12,871 bases of DNA, taken from contig DPBR01000075.1 in NCBI GenBank assembly GCA_003516865.1, forward strand, positions 5,510 to 18,380, given 5' to 3'. Positions within the stretch are counted from its first letter, which is position 1. The number at the start of each line of letters is the position of its first letter. Below the pieces are notes generated by a model, which was given only the letters and a program-made list of their open reading frames with translations, was not told the DNA's origin and did no database searches. Shown in pieces: positions 1 through 8,134 of the stretch. This DNA comes from Oscillospiraceae bacterium (GTDB taxonomy: Bacteria; Bacillota; Clostridia; Oscillospirales; Ruminococcaceae). The position numbers were made by a program, and so were the translations under genes.

Positions 1-21
1 GAAGTCACCGAGCCGATTTAA
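1..21 (+). CDS. possible 3' end of a convergent gene (partial)
   Basis: Read in frame from base 1, the sequence gives EVTEPI and then TAA at 19-21, five bases before the bidirectional terminator. A plus-strand gene ending here would explain why the terminator has a T-run on both sides. Six codons are too few to identify a product, and an open frame this short can occur by chance. Confidence 0.3.
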   Translation, partial: EVTEPI

Positions 22-25
22 CAGC

Positions 26-57
26 AAAAAGGGCGGGGAAAACCCGCCCGATTTTTT
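26..57. terminator. bidirectional rho-independent terminator of the Ter operon
   Basis: A perfect 7-bp stem, GGGCGGG (31-37) with CCCGCCC (43-49), closes a 5-nt loop. Reading leftward, the stem is followed by five U residues (26-30) just after the TelA stop codon (56-58). Reading rightward, it is followed by GA and six T residues (52-57). It can therefore stop transcription from both sides and marks the end of the minus-strand operon. The T-run on the plus side overlaps the TelA stop codon, so the spacing is very tight. Confidence 0.9.
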
Positions 58-1222
58 ATGCCTTCATACGCTTTTTGTAGTCAGCCTTAATCTGTTCGAG
101 CGCAACAGCGTCGGTCTTGCGCTTTTCGCGCGCCTGGTCCTGAATTGCCTGAACCTCGTCGATACCGTTGACGATAGTCTGCCATGTCTGCTGGAGCGTT
201 TCGACCTTGATTGACGAAGATGAAGCCATTGCGGCAACCATTTTCGACTGGTCAACCGTATTCTGCGCGTTCTTTATGAGCATTTCGTTCGTCTTTTCAT
301 CGAGCGCCTTCATACTCTCAGCCTGAATTTTCTGGCGTTTGAGCATAATCGCCTGCGCGAGAGCCTGCTTGAATACAGGCATCGTGATGATGAACGCGGA
401 GTTGATTTTTCTCACGAGGTTGAGGTTGGAATATTCCATTGTCTTGAGCATAGGAACAGTCTGGAGCGCGACGTTTTCGGCAACCTTGAGGTCCATAACT
501 CTCTGGTCGAGGATTTCGCGCATCTGCTGAAGATTTGACAAATCCATACGGATTGTGCCGTCTTCGGGATTTTCCTCAACCTTCTTCTGATACTCGGCGA
601 TGTATGCGTCAAGCTCCTTAACGCCCTGTTCGCCCGCCATGATATACTTCACAAGCTGCTGATAATAGCCGAGATTTGCGTCGTACATGGTGTCGAGCTT
701 CTGGTTTGCGGCGTCGATTTCGTTCTCATACTGCTTGAGCTGAACGTAGATTTTGTCGATATCCTTGCCCATATTATCGTACTTATTGAGGATTTTTTCG
801 AGCTTTTTCTTGAGATTGCTGAAGAAACCGGGCTTGTCGTCCTTGATTTCGTCGATATCGAACTGGTCCATAATGTTCGCGAGCGCCTTCATCATATTTC
901 CGGTATCGTTAATCTGCGCTATGCTCATTGAGTTGAGAACCTGGTCCGAAGCCTTTGAAATCTCGTCGGCAGCTTCAGCGCCGAACTTAACGATTGTCGA
1001 GCTGTCGTTTACGTTGATTGTGGAAACGAGCTTGTCGATTTCGTCGCTTGAAGCGAGCTGCTGTTTGATTTCATCGGTCTTAACAACGATGTTGAAGTTC
1101 TTGACTTCCTCGATTTTCGCATCGAGAGCGGCGTCCGAAGCCGCGGAAGTAACGACCGCTCCTGTGGTTTCAACAACCTGCGGCTGTGCCTGAGCTGCGC
1201 CAGGAGTAAACTGTAATCCCAT
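56..1222 (-). CDS. telA: TelA-family toxic anion resistance protein (YceH-like)
   Basis: 388 residues, the usual TelA/KlaA length, mostly helical and charged with no signal peptide or membrane segment, so it is probably cytosolic. After a low-complexity Ala/Gln/Val-rich N-terminus (1-35), the family pattern is clear: a helical stretch at about 155-200 (QLKQYENEID, then YYQQLVKYIMAGE), and the conserved core at about 270-320 with KINSAFIITMPVFKQALAQA followed by LKRQKIQAESMKAL. TelA was first linked to tellurite resistance on plasmid RK2, and its Bacillus relative YceH lies beside YceG and TerD-type genes, as here. The biochemical role is not known. The ATG at 1222 is preceded by AAGGAAAAAG. 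It is the last gene of the operon, 34 bp after the yceG-like gene, with the terminator directly behind its stop. A start further downstream is unlikely given the RBS. Confidence 0.93.
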   Translation of the reverse strand: MGLQFTPGAAQAQPQVVETTGAVVTSAASDAALDAKIEEVKNFNIVVKTDEIKQQLASSDEIDKLVSTINVNDSSTIVKFGAEAADEISKASDQVLNSMSIAQINDTGNMMKALANIMDQFDIDEIKDDKPGFFSNLKKKLEKILNKYDNMGKDIDKIYVQLKQYENEIDAANQKLDTMYDANLGYYQQLVKYIMAGEQGVKELDAYIAEYQKKVEENPEDGTIRMDLSNLQQMREILDQRVMDLKVAENVALQTVPMLKTMEYSNLNLVRKINSAFIITMPVFKQALAQAIMLKRQKIQAESMKALDEKTNEMLIKNAQNTVDQSKMVAAMASSSSIKVETLQQTWQTIVNGIDEVQAIQDQAREKRKTDAVALEQIKADYKKRMKA

Positions 1223-1242
1223 AACTTTTTCCTTTCTTAATC

Positions 1243-1257
1243 AGCGTTAAAAACGCT
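1243..1257 (-). other. small hairpin between yceG-like and telA genes
   Basis: AGCGTT (1243-1248) and AACGCT (1252-1257) form a perfect 6-bp inverted repeat with a 3-nt loop, touching the stop codon of the yceG-like gene. It is too AT-rich and lacks a following U-run, so it is not a convincing terminator. It might protect or process the upstream message, or be chance. Confidence 0.3.
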
Positions 1258-3434
1258 TAATGCTTCCCGAACAGCTTTCCGAAAAAACCGCCGTTCTTTT
1301 CCTCAGAGGGTATTTTGAATTTCGGAACCTCTACGTTGTACATAAACCTGTTCATTATATGCTCCTCGAAAGCGTCGTTTTTGACGAAAGTTTCGAGGTT
1401 TTTATAACCGGACGGCGTGTAAATCAGCACGTCAAATCCGATTAAATTGCACAAAACAATTTGAACGCATTCTTGAAGCGTGAAAGTATCTTCAATAGCG
1501 TCGATATAGATTAATTTCGGTATTCTCCTTGTGAAGTCGAAGCGCTGGATAATCTGCAAAAAATCGCGTCCGAAGCCCAGCCCATAGTGAATAACCGCGC
1601 ACATAAGCTCATCGCCGGATAGCTTCAGAAATCCCGACGAGCAAGCCTCCTGAAGCTTGTAAAACAGCATATCCTGTATCCTGTCGGGGAGAAAGCTGTA
1701 CTTATTCAAAGGGCTGTTTTTCAGCCTTTCTGCATCGATTTCGCCGTTTCGGTAGAATTGACGATAAACGGAAATATCGGGCTGCGGTTCATTCTGATTT
1801 GGCTTTTTCTCGATAAGAATGGTTTCGGAAGTGAGCTTTCTGCGCACATCGTCCCAGTATTTGTCGAGATTTTCGTCCTCAACGCCGCTTATTTTCGCAA
1901 AGATATTTGGCACGGAAACGAGATTTCCCGCCGTTGAAAAGCCCTGACGGAAGCGCGCCTCTTCTTTCCAGAGAATGTCGATTTCCTCGAAAGTCGTGCG
2001 CAGCGTAACGCTCTGACTGTTCGGGAACTGAAAATTGCGGTAAATTCCCGTATCGCCGCCGTAAAGCTTCGTGTCAAGTTCGCGTTCGGCGGAATACGCG
2101 ATAGTCGCTACCTTCATCTTGACGGCTTTCGCGGGGTAAGAACCGCTCTCGCGGCTCTGCGGAAGCTTGAAAATCTGCATTCTCCCGTCAAGATTTTTCG
2201 AGATAACAAGCTCGGCGTTGTTGAGGTTAGGGGAGATGTAGATTACGTCAAACCCGCACCGCGACATAAAATTAAGGAAATACACCTCGCTCTGCGAGAT
2301 ATCGCCGTAGTAGAGAATAACCGGAATATCCTCGTATCTGACGGAAAATTTCCTCGCCTGAGTGCAGCGATAGAGCCAAGTTATCAGCTTATTCGCGTAA
2401 TTCATCACAACGGTCTGATTTGCCGTGTCGATACGCGAAAGCACTTCTCTGAGCGCGTTTCGGGCGAGCGCGGTGCGGGTTCTGTCGCCGGGGAGATTGA
2501 TTGTCAGCGCGAGCGCGTCAATCATAGCTTCCGTGCTTGTCCGCGTAACCGCGCCGAGCGCCTTAACCTCGTCCGCGTTGGGATTTGAGAGCGTTTTTTC
2601 GATGAAGATAAGCTGTTTTTTCAGTCCCGCGAAGCTTTCTTTGAACTTCACGAGCATATTCGTATACACAACGTCGTCGTCAAAACCGAGCATTGCCGCG
2701 CAGTAAACGGGAATTTCGCCGTCCTCAGTGTACACTCCGCCGTTCTGAATAACGCGGGTCTTTCTGTCGCGGAGATAATCCTCGAAAATGCCCGCAGCCG
2801 TTGTGGAAAGCCGCTTTACAAGACCGCTTGCCTGTTCTTCCTCCGCGCGCATTTCGGCGAGTTTCGCTTCAAGCGACAGGTCAACCTTGCTGAAATCAAT
2901 CTGAAGCGGAGCGTTTTCTCTGCCCGATTTCACGGTAATTCTGTCCTTAAAATCAAGCTTTGTGAAATCCGCGTCCAGACCGTAGCTCACGAGCGTAATC
3001 TTAACTCCCGCCGCCTGCATCATAAGCAGGAAATACAGTTCCCGAAGCGACGGCGCGCCGATGTATAGCACGCACGAGGGCCTTGCGCCGAGATATTTTA
3101 TCAGCCAGCACAGAAGCACGAAATAAGTATTTTTCTTGTTTGCGCCGCATTCTCCGACAGCTTTCGCCATAATTTCGGCGAGCGCCGCTCCGTCGCAGGG
3201 GACGTTTGAAGCGTGAAGCCACATTTCGATTGATTTTTGCAAATCCTCAGCCCTATCGAAGCTTGCCGCGGTATAAGCTGCCGCCGCGGTTATTTCGGAG
3301 GTTGTCGCCATCGGAAGCTTTTCCCGAAAGAACAACCCGCCTTTCTGAGAAGCCGCAAACTGCTGTATCAGAAATCCCCGAAAGCTGTCTGAGCTGTCGT
3401 AGCCGACATATCTCGTAAACTCTCGCAAAGCCAT
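1257..3434 (-). CDS. yceG: YceG-family protein of Ter stress systems
   Basis: 725 residues, longer than Bacillus YceG (roughly 540). The start is set at the ATG at 3434 because GGGAGAAAG lies just upstream and the preceding gene stops 19 bp earlier. An in-frame codon at 3569 would overlap that gene by over 100 bp and has no matching site. The YceG signature is strongest at about 465-520: IYRNFQF, TLRTTFEEIDILWKEEARFR, then VSVPNIFAKISGV. Three related strand-helix-strand motifs occur at about 117-152 (PSCVLYIGAPSLRELYFL), 369-404 (IPVILYYGDISQSEVYFL) and 637-676 (IPKLIYIDAIEDTFTLQE), the latter two followed by GFDVIYISP and GFDVLIYTP. The C-terminus ends in a short Gly/Lys tail. There is no signal peptide or membrane span. 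In the literature YceG is placed with the proposed Ter-linked biosynthetic module, but no reaction has been shown and I see no classical catalytic motif. Position between TerD and TelA matches the Bacillus yce order. Confidence 0.88.
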   Translation of the reverse strand: MALREFTRYVGYDSSDSFRGFLIQQFAASQKGGLFFREKLPMATTSEITAAAAYTAASFDRAEDLQKSIEMWLHASNVPCDGAALAEIMAKAVGECGANKKNTYFVLLCWLIKYLGARPSCVLYIGAPSLRELYFLLMMQAAGVKITLVSYGLDADFTKLDFKDRITVKSGRENAPLQIDFSKVDLSLEAKLAEMRAEEEQASGLVKRLSTTAAGIFEDYLRDRKTRVIQNGGVYTEDGEIPVYCAAMLGFDDDVVYTNMLVKFKESFAGLKKQLIFIEKTLSNPNADEVKALGAVTRTSTEAMIDALALTINLPGDRTRTALARNALREVLSRIDTANQTVVMNYANKLITWLYRCTQARKFSVRYEDIPVILYYGDISQSEVYFLNFMSRCGFDVIYISPNLNNAELVISKNLDGRMQIFKLPQSRESGSYPAKAVKMKVATIAYSAERELDTKLYGGDTGIYRNFQFPNSQSVTLRTTFEEIDILWKEEARFRQGFSTAGNLVSVPNIFAKISGVEDENLDKYWDDVRRKLTSETILIEKKPNQNEPQPDISVYRQFYRNGEIDAERLKNSPLNKYSFLPDRIQDMLFYKLQEACSSGFLKLSGDELMCAVIHYGLGFGRDFLQIIQRFDFTRRIPKLIYIDAIEDTFTLQECVQIVLCNLIGFDVLIYTPSGYKNLETFVKNDAFEEHIMNRFMYNVEVPKFKIPSEEKNGGFFGKLFGKH

Positions 3435-3453
3435 TTTTACTTTCTCCCTTAAT

Positions 3454-4683
3454 TTATTCCTCAACCTGTATGCCGAAGCAGTTGCAGAGTTTCGCCATAC
3501 CGCTGTAAAAGCCGCTTCCGACAACCGAAAGCTTCCATTCGCCCTTGTACATATAAATTTCGAGCGCAACCGCCGTTGTTTCCTTTGAAAGCCCGTCCAT
3601 CACGAACGAAAGCCGTTCCGAGTCGGTTCTGAGCGACACGCGCGGATTTCTCACAAAAGAGAAATTCTGCGTGTTTCCGCCCGCGTAAATCGAGTATGCG
3701 AGCGTGATTTTTTTCACTCTGTAATCAACCTTTGAAAGATTAATCTCAATATGCCCGTCTTTCGGGAAGTACCTTGCTTCGCCGTTCGGAGAGCTTTCGT
3801 TTCCGAAGAAAACAAGGCTGTTGTCGCCGATTGCGCGGTCGTTTTCACCGAGAAGAAATACATACGGGTCGATATCCATACCCTGCGGTTTTTCGCAGGT
3901 AAACCAAATCGAAAACTCCGTTCCGAGATAACCCGAAAGCGAAAGCCGCTGACCTTTTTGTATTTTGAGAGGGGGAAGCGTGCTGTCCGCTCTGTTCGTC
4001 ATCGAAACGACGTCGCTTTCCTGCGGTGTTTCGGGCTTTTGGACGGGCTGCGAGAAATCGCGTTCGGGCGCGGTATAGACGCATTTGTCAATCGCCGCGG
4101 GAATGCCCGATTTTGGCTTTCCCATAACATAAACTCTTCTCACGAAGCGCGTTTTGAAAAGGATTTCCGCATAAAGAAGCGTTTTTTCGGATATCCCGCG
4201 AACGGTTATTTTAACATTGTTTCGTCCCGCAGAAAGCAGTTTCGGAACAATCTCGATTTCTCTGATATCGCAGATTATTTCAGTATCTTCGGGAACGTTC
4301 ACAGACATCGCAAACGTATTTTCGGCTTCCGCGAGGAAATCGCCGATATCAATAGTTCTCGGCACATCGAAAAAGCCGTCCTCCGAGCCGAATCCCGAAA
4401 CGCTTCCGAGAATCTCGACATTATTCGCATTTGCGGGGAAGAGAGCCCTTATCGCGCAGTCGGTTTCGCTGCTTTCGGTAAGCTCCGCGCGAATATTTTC
4501 GATTGAAACGCCCGCCGATTTTATTTCGATAACGCAGCCATTTTTCGCCCAGATTGTGGTATTTTTGCCGATAATCCTGAGCGGTTTTGTTATAACGACG
4601 GGTCCCTCAAATTCACCCGCGGGCAGCGTGATTTCCGCTCCGGGAAGCGCGCCGTCCAGTATTTGATTGATATTTGCGTTCAG
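3454..4683 (-). CDS. beta-helix-like/TerD fusion protein with probable CTG start
   Basis: 409 residues if translation begins at the CTG at 4683. The first ATG/GTG/TTG-type codon in frame is a GTG at 4365, which has no good RBS and would drop 106 coherent residues. The CTG lies 7 nt after a perfect GGAGGTG (4691-4697), and the frame is closed by TGA at 4711-4713. The added N-terminus resembles one or two turns of a parallel beta-helix: ALPGAEITLPAGEFEGPVVI, then KPLRIIGKNTTI and AGVSIENI. About 110-200 is another beta-rich part of unknown type. A Pro/Ser linker (about 205-238) leads to a TerD domain at 239-409: LKIQKGQRLSLSG, DIDPYVFLLG, then IYMYKGEWKLSVVGSGFYSG. The acidic loop that binds Ca2+ in typical TerD is replaced by PKDGHIEINL, so calcium binding may be lost or reduced. 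It lies 46 bp after the canonical terD and 19 bp before yceG, inside the operon. The specific function is unknown; an adaptor role in a TerD assembly is possible. Confidence 0.85.
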   Translation of the reverse strand: MNANINQILDGALPGAEITLPAGEFEGPVVITKPLRIIGKNTTIWAKNGCVIEIKSAGVSIENIRAELTESSETDCAIRALFPANANNVEILGSVSGFGSEDGFFDVPRTIDIGDFLAEAENTFAMSVNVPEDTEIICDIREIEIVPKLLSAGRNNVKITVRGISEKTLLYAEILFKTRFVRRVYVMGKPKSGIPAAIDKCVYTAPERDFSQPVQKPETPQESDVVSMTNRADSTLPPLKIQKGQRLSLSGYLGTEFSIWFTCEKPQGMDIDPYVFLLGENDRAIGDNSLVFFGNESSPNGEARYFPKDGHIEINLSKVDYRVKKITLAYSIYAGGNTQNFSFVRNPRVSLRTDSERLSFVMDGLSKETTAVALEIYMYKGEWKLSVVGSGFYSGMAKLCNCFGIQVEE

Positions 4684-4690
4684 AACGGCA

Positions 4691-4697
4691 CACCTCC
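4691..4697 (-). promoter_or_regulatory. strong Shine-Dalgarno site that decides the CTG start
   Basis: Read leftward the bases are GGAGGTG, a full match to the anti-SD core. The only in-frame initiator-like codon at a proper distance is CTG at 4683-4681 (7 nt spacing). A GTG overlapping the site's end is out of frame and meets TGA after three codons. Confidence 0.75.
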
Positions 4698-4729
4698 GGA
4701 AACGTGGTATTCATTGAAATGAAGCGTAA

Positions 4730-5314
4730 TTAAACGTTGACGCCATAGCTTCTGCAAAGGGCTTCAAGACCGCCCTGATAGCCCGCCGCGACCGCGTTGA
4801 ACTTCCAATCGCCGTTGTAGCGGTAGATTTCGCAGACAACGAGCGCGGTTTCGATGGAGAACTCCTCAACGAGGTCGAAGCGGAGAACTTCCTCGCCGTT
4901 CTGGTCGTCGGGGTTTGCGATTTTAACAACGCGGACATAGGAGTTGGAAACCTGCCCGAAGTTCTGATTTTTCGCCTGAGCGTCAAAAATAGTGACGGTA
5001 ACGGCGATTTTCTGAATTTCCTGCGGGATTTTGGTGAAGTCGATGATGATAGCTTCATCGTCGCCGTCGCCCTCGCCGGTGCGGTTATCGCCCGTATGCT
5101 GAACGGCGCCGTTTCTCGCGGAGAGGTTGTTGTAGAACACGAAATCCTCGTCGCAGAGCACCTTTCCGTTTGCTCCGAGCAGGAAAACGCAGGCGTCGAG
5201 GTCGAAATCCTGCCCTCCGTCATATTTGTTGATATCCCAGCCAAGACCTATTCTTGCCATAGTAACCGACTTGTCGAGCGAAACACGCTGACCTTTTGTA
5301 AGATTAACCGCCAT
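4730..5314 (-). CDS. terD: TerD-family calcium-binding stress protein
   Basis: 194 residues, the standard TerD length and a complete domain. The N-terminus MAVNLTKGQRVSLDK is typical. DFDLDACVFLL (36-46) and the acidic loop TGEGDGDDEAI (79-89) hold the conserved Asp/Glu that bind Ca2+ in studied TerD proteins. KNQNFGQVSNSYVRVV (115-130) and IYRYNGDWKFNAVAAGY (163-179) complete the beta-sandwich. It has no signal peptide. TerD proteins are cytosolic proteins of tellurite, oxidative and envelope stress responses; Bacillus paralogues are YceC, YceD and YceE. The ATG at 5314 follows CGGAGGAAAAAATC, a strong RBS. It sits 18 bp behind the Ca2+-ATPase gene, so pump and calcium-binding protein are likely made from one message. 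TerE and YceD-type relatives are so similar that the exact subfamily is uncertain. Confidence 0.95.
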   Translation of the reverse strand: MAVNLTKGQRVSLDKSVTMARIGLGWDINKYDGGQDFDLDACVFLLGANGKVLCDEDFVFYNNLSARNGAVQHTGDNRTGEGDGDDEAIIIDFTKIPQEIQKIAVTVTIFDAQAKNQNFGQVSNSYVRVVKIANPDDQNGEEVLRFDLVEEFSIETALVVCEIYRYNGDWKFNAVAAGYQGGLEALCRSYGVNV

Positions 5315-5332
5315 GATTTTTTCCTCCGTAAA

Positions 5333-8077
5333 TTACTGATTATTTTTTGAAACAGATTTTGCGATAGCTTTTCTGATGAGGTCGATCGGAATAATGGAGA
5401 TACCCATTCCGAGAACGAGCAGCCATTCGGTAACGTTCAGACCCCAGCCGCTGAGAATTGTACCGCCGACGTAAGTCATAACAACCTGAACCGCCGTGAT
5501 TATGCCGAAAACGATGAGGAATCCCTTGTTTTTGCCGAGGTTATCAAAGAGATTTAGCTTTTCGGTTCTCGCGTTGAACGCGTTGAATACCGCAATCATA
5601 ATGAAGAACGCGAAGTAAGCGGTGTGCAGGATAGCGTGCGCGCCGTCAAATTCGAGAGCCGCACCTGAGCTTTCGCGGATAAGCCCCCAGCTTTCGAGGA
5701 AGCTCGTATCGCCGGGATAGTTGCCGAGGATAAGCATAGCCGCAGAAAGGATAAACGTCCAGCCTGCGCCCGTGATAATCTGGCTCATCATATACTTGCT
5801 GATAATCGGTTCGTTTCTGCGCTTGGGCTTTTCTTTCATATAACGCTTGAGCGCGGGTTCTCCGCCGAAAGCGAGCGCCGCGAGGGTATCCATAACAAGG
5901 TTTACCCACAAAATCTGAATAACGGACAGCGGGTTTGCGATGCCGATAAGCGGGCAGACAAACGATATAAGAACCGCCGCAACGTTGATTGTAAGCTGGA
6001 AAACGATGAATTTTCTGATTGAGTTGAAGATTGTGCGTCCGTAGAGGATAGCCTTGTCGATTGAGTTGAAGTTGTCGTCGAGGATAACGATATCCGAAGC
6101 CTCCTTAGCGACTTCCGTTCCGCCGCCCATTGCGAAGCCAACGTCCGCCTTTTTGAGCGCGGGAGAGTCGTTAACGCCGTCGCCCGTCATACCCGCAACG
6201 AGGTCAAGCTCCTGCGCGAGCCTTACGAGGCGGCTCTTATCTGAGGGAAGCGCGCGCGCGATAACGCGGATATCCTTGAGCTTTGCCTTGACTTCTTCGT
6301 CGGACATCTTGGAAAGCTCGTCGGAAGTGAGCATAAGGTTGGTTTTTTCGTCGTCGATAAGACCCGCTTCTTTTGCGATAGCGACAGCGGTTTCTCTGCG
6401 GTCGCCGGTAATCATAACAACCTGAACGCCCGCGCCCTTAACTTCCTTGATTGCGGTAACGGATTCGGGGCGAACCTCGTCGCGAATACCAAGACAGCCG
6501 ACAAGCGTCCAGTTGTCGCCGTCGGGGAGCGATTCCTCGCCGAGAGCGTCCTCGCTTGTCGCAACCGCGAGAACTCTGATAGCGCGGTTTGCGAGTTCGT
6601 CGATTTTCGCGTTGAGCGCGTTGATATCGAACGGCTGCTTAACGCCGTTTTTGTCGTAATAGTGCGAGCAGCGCTTGAGGATTTTTTCGGGCGCGCCCTT
6701 GATGAGCGAAAGTGAGTGTTCGCCGTCAACCTGAGTTGCGGAGTACTTGTTTGTGGAGTTGAACGGGATATTTCCGACCGAGATAACGTCAGCGTTTGAG
6801 GGGTTATCGACCGCATATCCGAGGATAGCGCGCTCTGTTGCGTTTCCGCCGAGAACCTTTCTGTTCTTGCCCTCGCCGCTGATGATTGAAAGCGTGTTCT
6901 TGTGGATTGACAGCGCGAGCAAATCTTTAAGCTTGCCGTCGATGTCGTTCATTGTCTTATATTCGTTAACCGCGCCGTCGATGAAGTTTATTGCTTCGAG
7001 CTTGCCCTTGGTGATAGTTCCCGTCTTATCGGAGAAAAGAATATTGAGCGAGCCTGCGGTTTCAATACCCGCGACTTTTCTTACAAGGACGTTATCTTTG
7101 AGCATTTTGCCCATATTCTGCGCGGAAACAATGGCAATCATAAGCGGCAGACCTTCGGGAACCGCCATTACGATGATGATAACCGCAAGCATAATCGCCT
7201 GAATTATCGCTTCAAGAAGCGCCATCCACGCAAACTCGCCGCCGGGCGCAAGGAACGTCATAGGTTGGAAGCCGGTATCGAAGAGGATTGTTTTCGCAAG
7301 CATAGCAATTGCGATAGCAACGCCGCCGATATAGCCGAATTTTGAGATGCCGTTTGCGAGATTTCCGAGCTTGACTTTAAGGGGCGTTTCGCGGTCGTCG
7401 TCGGTCTGAAGCTCGCTTGCAATCTTACCGTAAACGGAGTTGTCGCCGACAACGGTAACCTGCATAACCGCGTTTCCCGAACATACGACAGCGCCGCGGA
7501 AAACCTTGTGCTCGTTGTCGAAATTCGTGTTTTCGTCGGTATCCGTCCAGCCGTCGGGAATTGCGAATTTTTTAGCTTCGCGGCTTTCTCCGTTGAGAAC
7601 GGACTGGTCAACCTTGATATCGCCGTCGATGATAATGCCGTCTGCGGGGATTTTGTCGCCCGACTGAAGCAGGATTGCGTCGCCGACAACGATGTCGTTA
7701 ATCGCAACCTCCGAGATAACGCCGTTTCTGTACACCTTGCACATAATGCGCGAAGCCTCTTCCTGAAGCTTTTGGAACGCGTTTTCGTTCCTGTATTCCG
7801 AGAAAGTGGAAACGAGCGTTGCGAGGCAAATTGCGATGAAAATGCCGAGCGGCTCGTACCATTCCGGCGCGCCCTCCGTGATGACGCCCGTAATTCCGAG
7901 AACCGCGAGGACCACGTTGATAAGAAGCGCAACGATGAGAATTTTAATCATCGGGTCGCCGAGGTTTCCCTTGAGCTTATCCCAAAAGCTCTCGGAAGCT
8001 TGTTCCGTCATTGAGTTGTCGCCGTATTTTTTCTTGCTCTCGGCAACCTCTGCGTCTGTTAATCCGAATTTTTTCAT
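5333..8077 (-). CDS. P2B-type calcium-translocating P-type ATPase
   Basis: 914 residues with a full P2-ATPase layout: cation N-terminal region (1-30), TM1-2 (about 43-95), actuator domain with LNGES (161-165), TM3-4 with VPEGLPL (306-312), phosphorylation site SDKTGT (349-354, Asp350), nucleotide-binding KGAPE (460-464), hinge TGDGVND (631-637), then TM5-10 (about 688-905). TM6 carries NLVMDTLAAL (726-735), and TM5 reads FQLTINVAAVL without the Glu that forms the second site in SERCA pumps. Both point to a plasma-membrane Ca2+-ATPase-like pump moving one Ca2+ per ATP out of the cell. The actuator motif is NGES rather than the usual TGES. No long regulatory tail is present. ATG at 8077 follows AAAGGG. 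The 57-bp gap to the kinase gene is the largest inside the operon and holds a 10-bp AT palindrome at 8106-8115. It takes the place that TerC, another multi-pass membrane protein, occupies in many Ter loci. Another divalent cation as substrate cannot be excluded. Confidence 0.93.
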   Translation of the reverse strand: MKKFGLTDAEVAESKKKYGDNSMTEQASESFWDKLKGNLGDPMIKILIVALLINVVLAVLGITGVITEGAPEWYEPLGIFIAICLATLVSTFSEYRNENAFQKLQEEASRIMCKVYRNGVISEVAINDIVVGDAILLQSGDKIPADGIIIDGDIKVDQSVLNGESREAKKFAIPDGWTDTDENTNFDNEHKVFRGAVVCSGNAVMQVTVVGDNSVYGKIASELQTDDDRETPLKVKLGNLANGISKFGYIGGVAIAIAMLAKTILFDTGFQPMTFLAPGGEFAWMALLEAIIQAIMLAVIIIVMAVPEGLPLMIAIVSAQNMGKMLKDNVLVRKVAGIETAGSLNILFSDKTGTITKGKLEAINFIDGAVNEYKTMNDIDGKLKDLLALSIHKNTLSIISGEGKNRKVLGGNATERAILGYAVDNPSNADVISVGNIPFNSTNKYSATQVDGEHSLSLIKGAPEKILKRCSHYYDKNGVKQPFDINALNAKIDELANRAIRVLAVATSEDALGEESLPDGDNWTLVGCLGIRDEVRPESVTAIKEVKGAGVQVVMITGDRRETAVAIAKEAGLIDDEKTNLMLTSDELSKMSDEEVKAKLKDIRVIARALPSDKSRLVRLAQELDLVAGMTGDGVNDSPALKKADVGFAMGGGTEVAKEASDIVILDDNFNSIDKAILYGRTIFNSIRKFIVFQLTINVAAVLISFVCPLIGIANPLSVIQILWVNLVMDTLAALAFGGEPALKRYMKEKPKRRNEPIISKYMMSQIITGAGWTFILSAAMLILGNYPGDTSFLESWGLIRESSGAALEFDGAHAILHTAYFAFFIMIAVFNAFNARTEKLNLFDNLGKNKGFLIVFGIITAVQVVMTYVGGTILSGWGLNVTEWLLVLGMGISIIPIDLIRKAIAKSVSKNNQ

Positions 8078-8134
8078 TATTCTACCCTTTCTTGTGCTGT
8101 TTTGTATATTAATATCTCCTGCGAGAATTGAACT

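Noticed and set aside
3435..3569. 45-codon N-terminal extension of the YceG-like protein to a start at 3569
   Set aside because: It overlaps the TerD coding region by over 100 bp, while the ATG at 3434 has GGGAGAAAG at the right distance and matches family starts better.
3751..4506. 251-codon plus-strand open frame opposite the TerD fusion gene
   Set aside because: The minus strand here encodes a TerD domain and its N-terminal extension in one frame with a strong RBS; the plus frame has no RBS or motif.
8106..8115. 10-bp palindrome ATATTAATAT between the kinase and ATPase genes as an operator or internal promoter
   Set aside because: AT-only palindromes this short are common in AT-rich spacers, and no well-spaced -35 box accompanies it.
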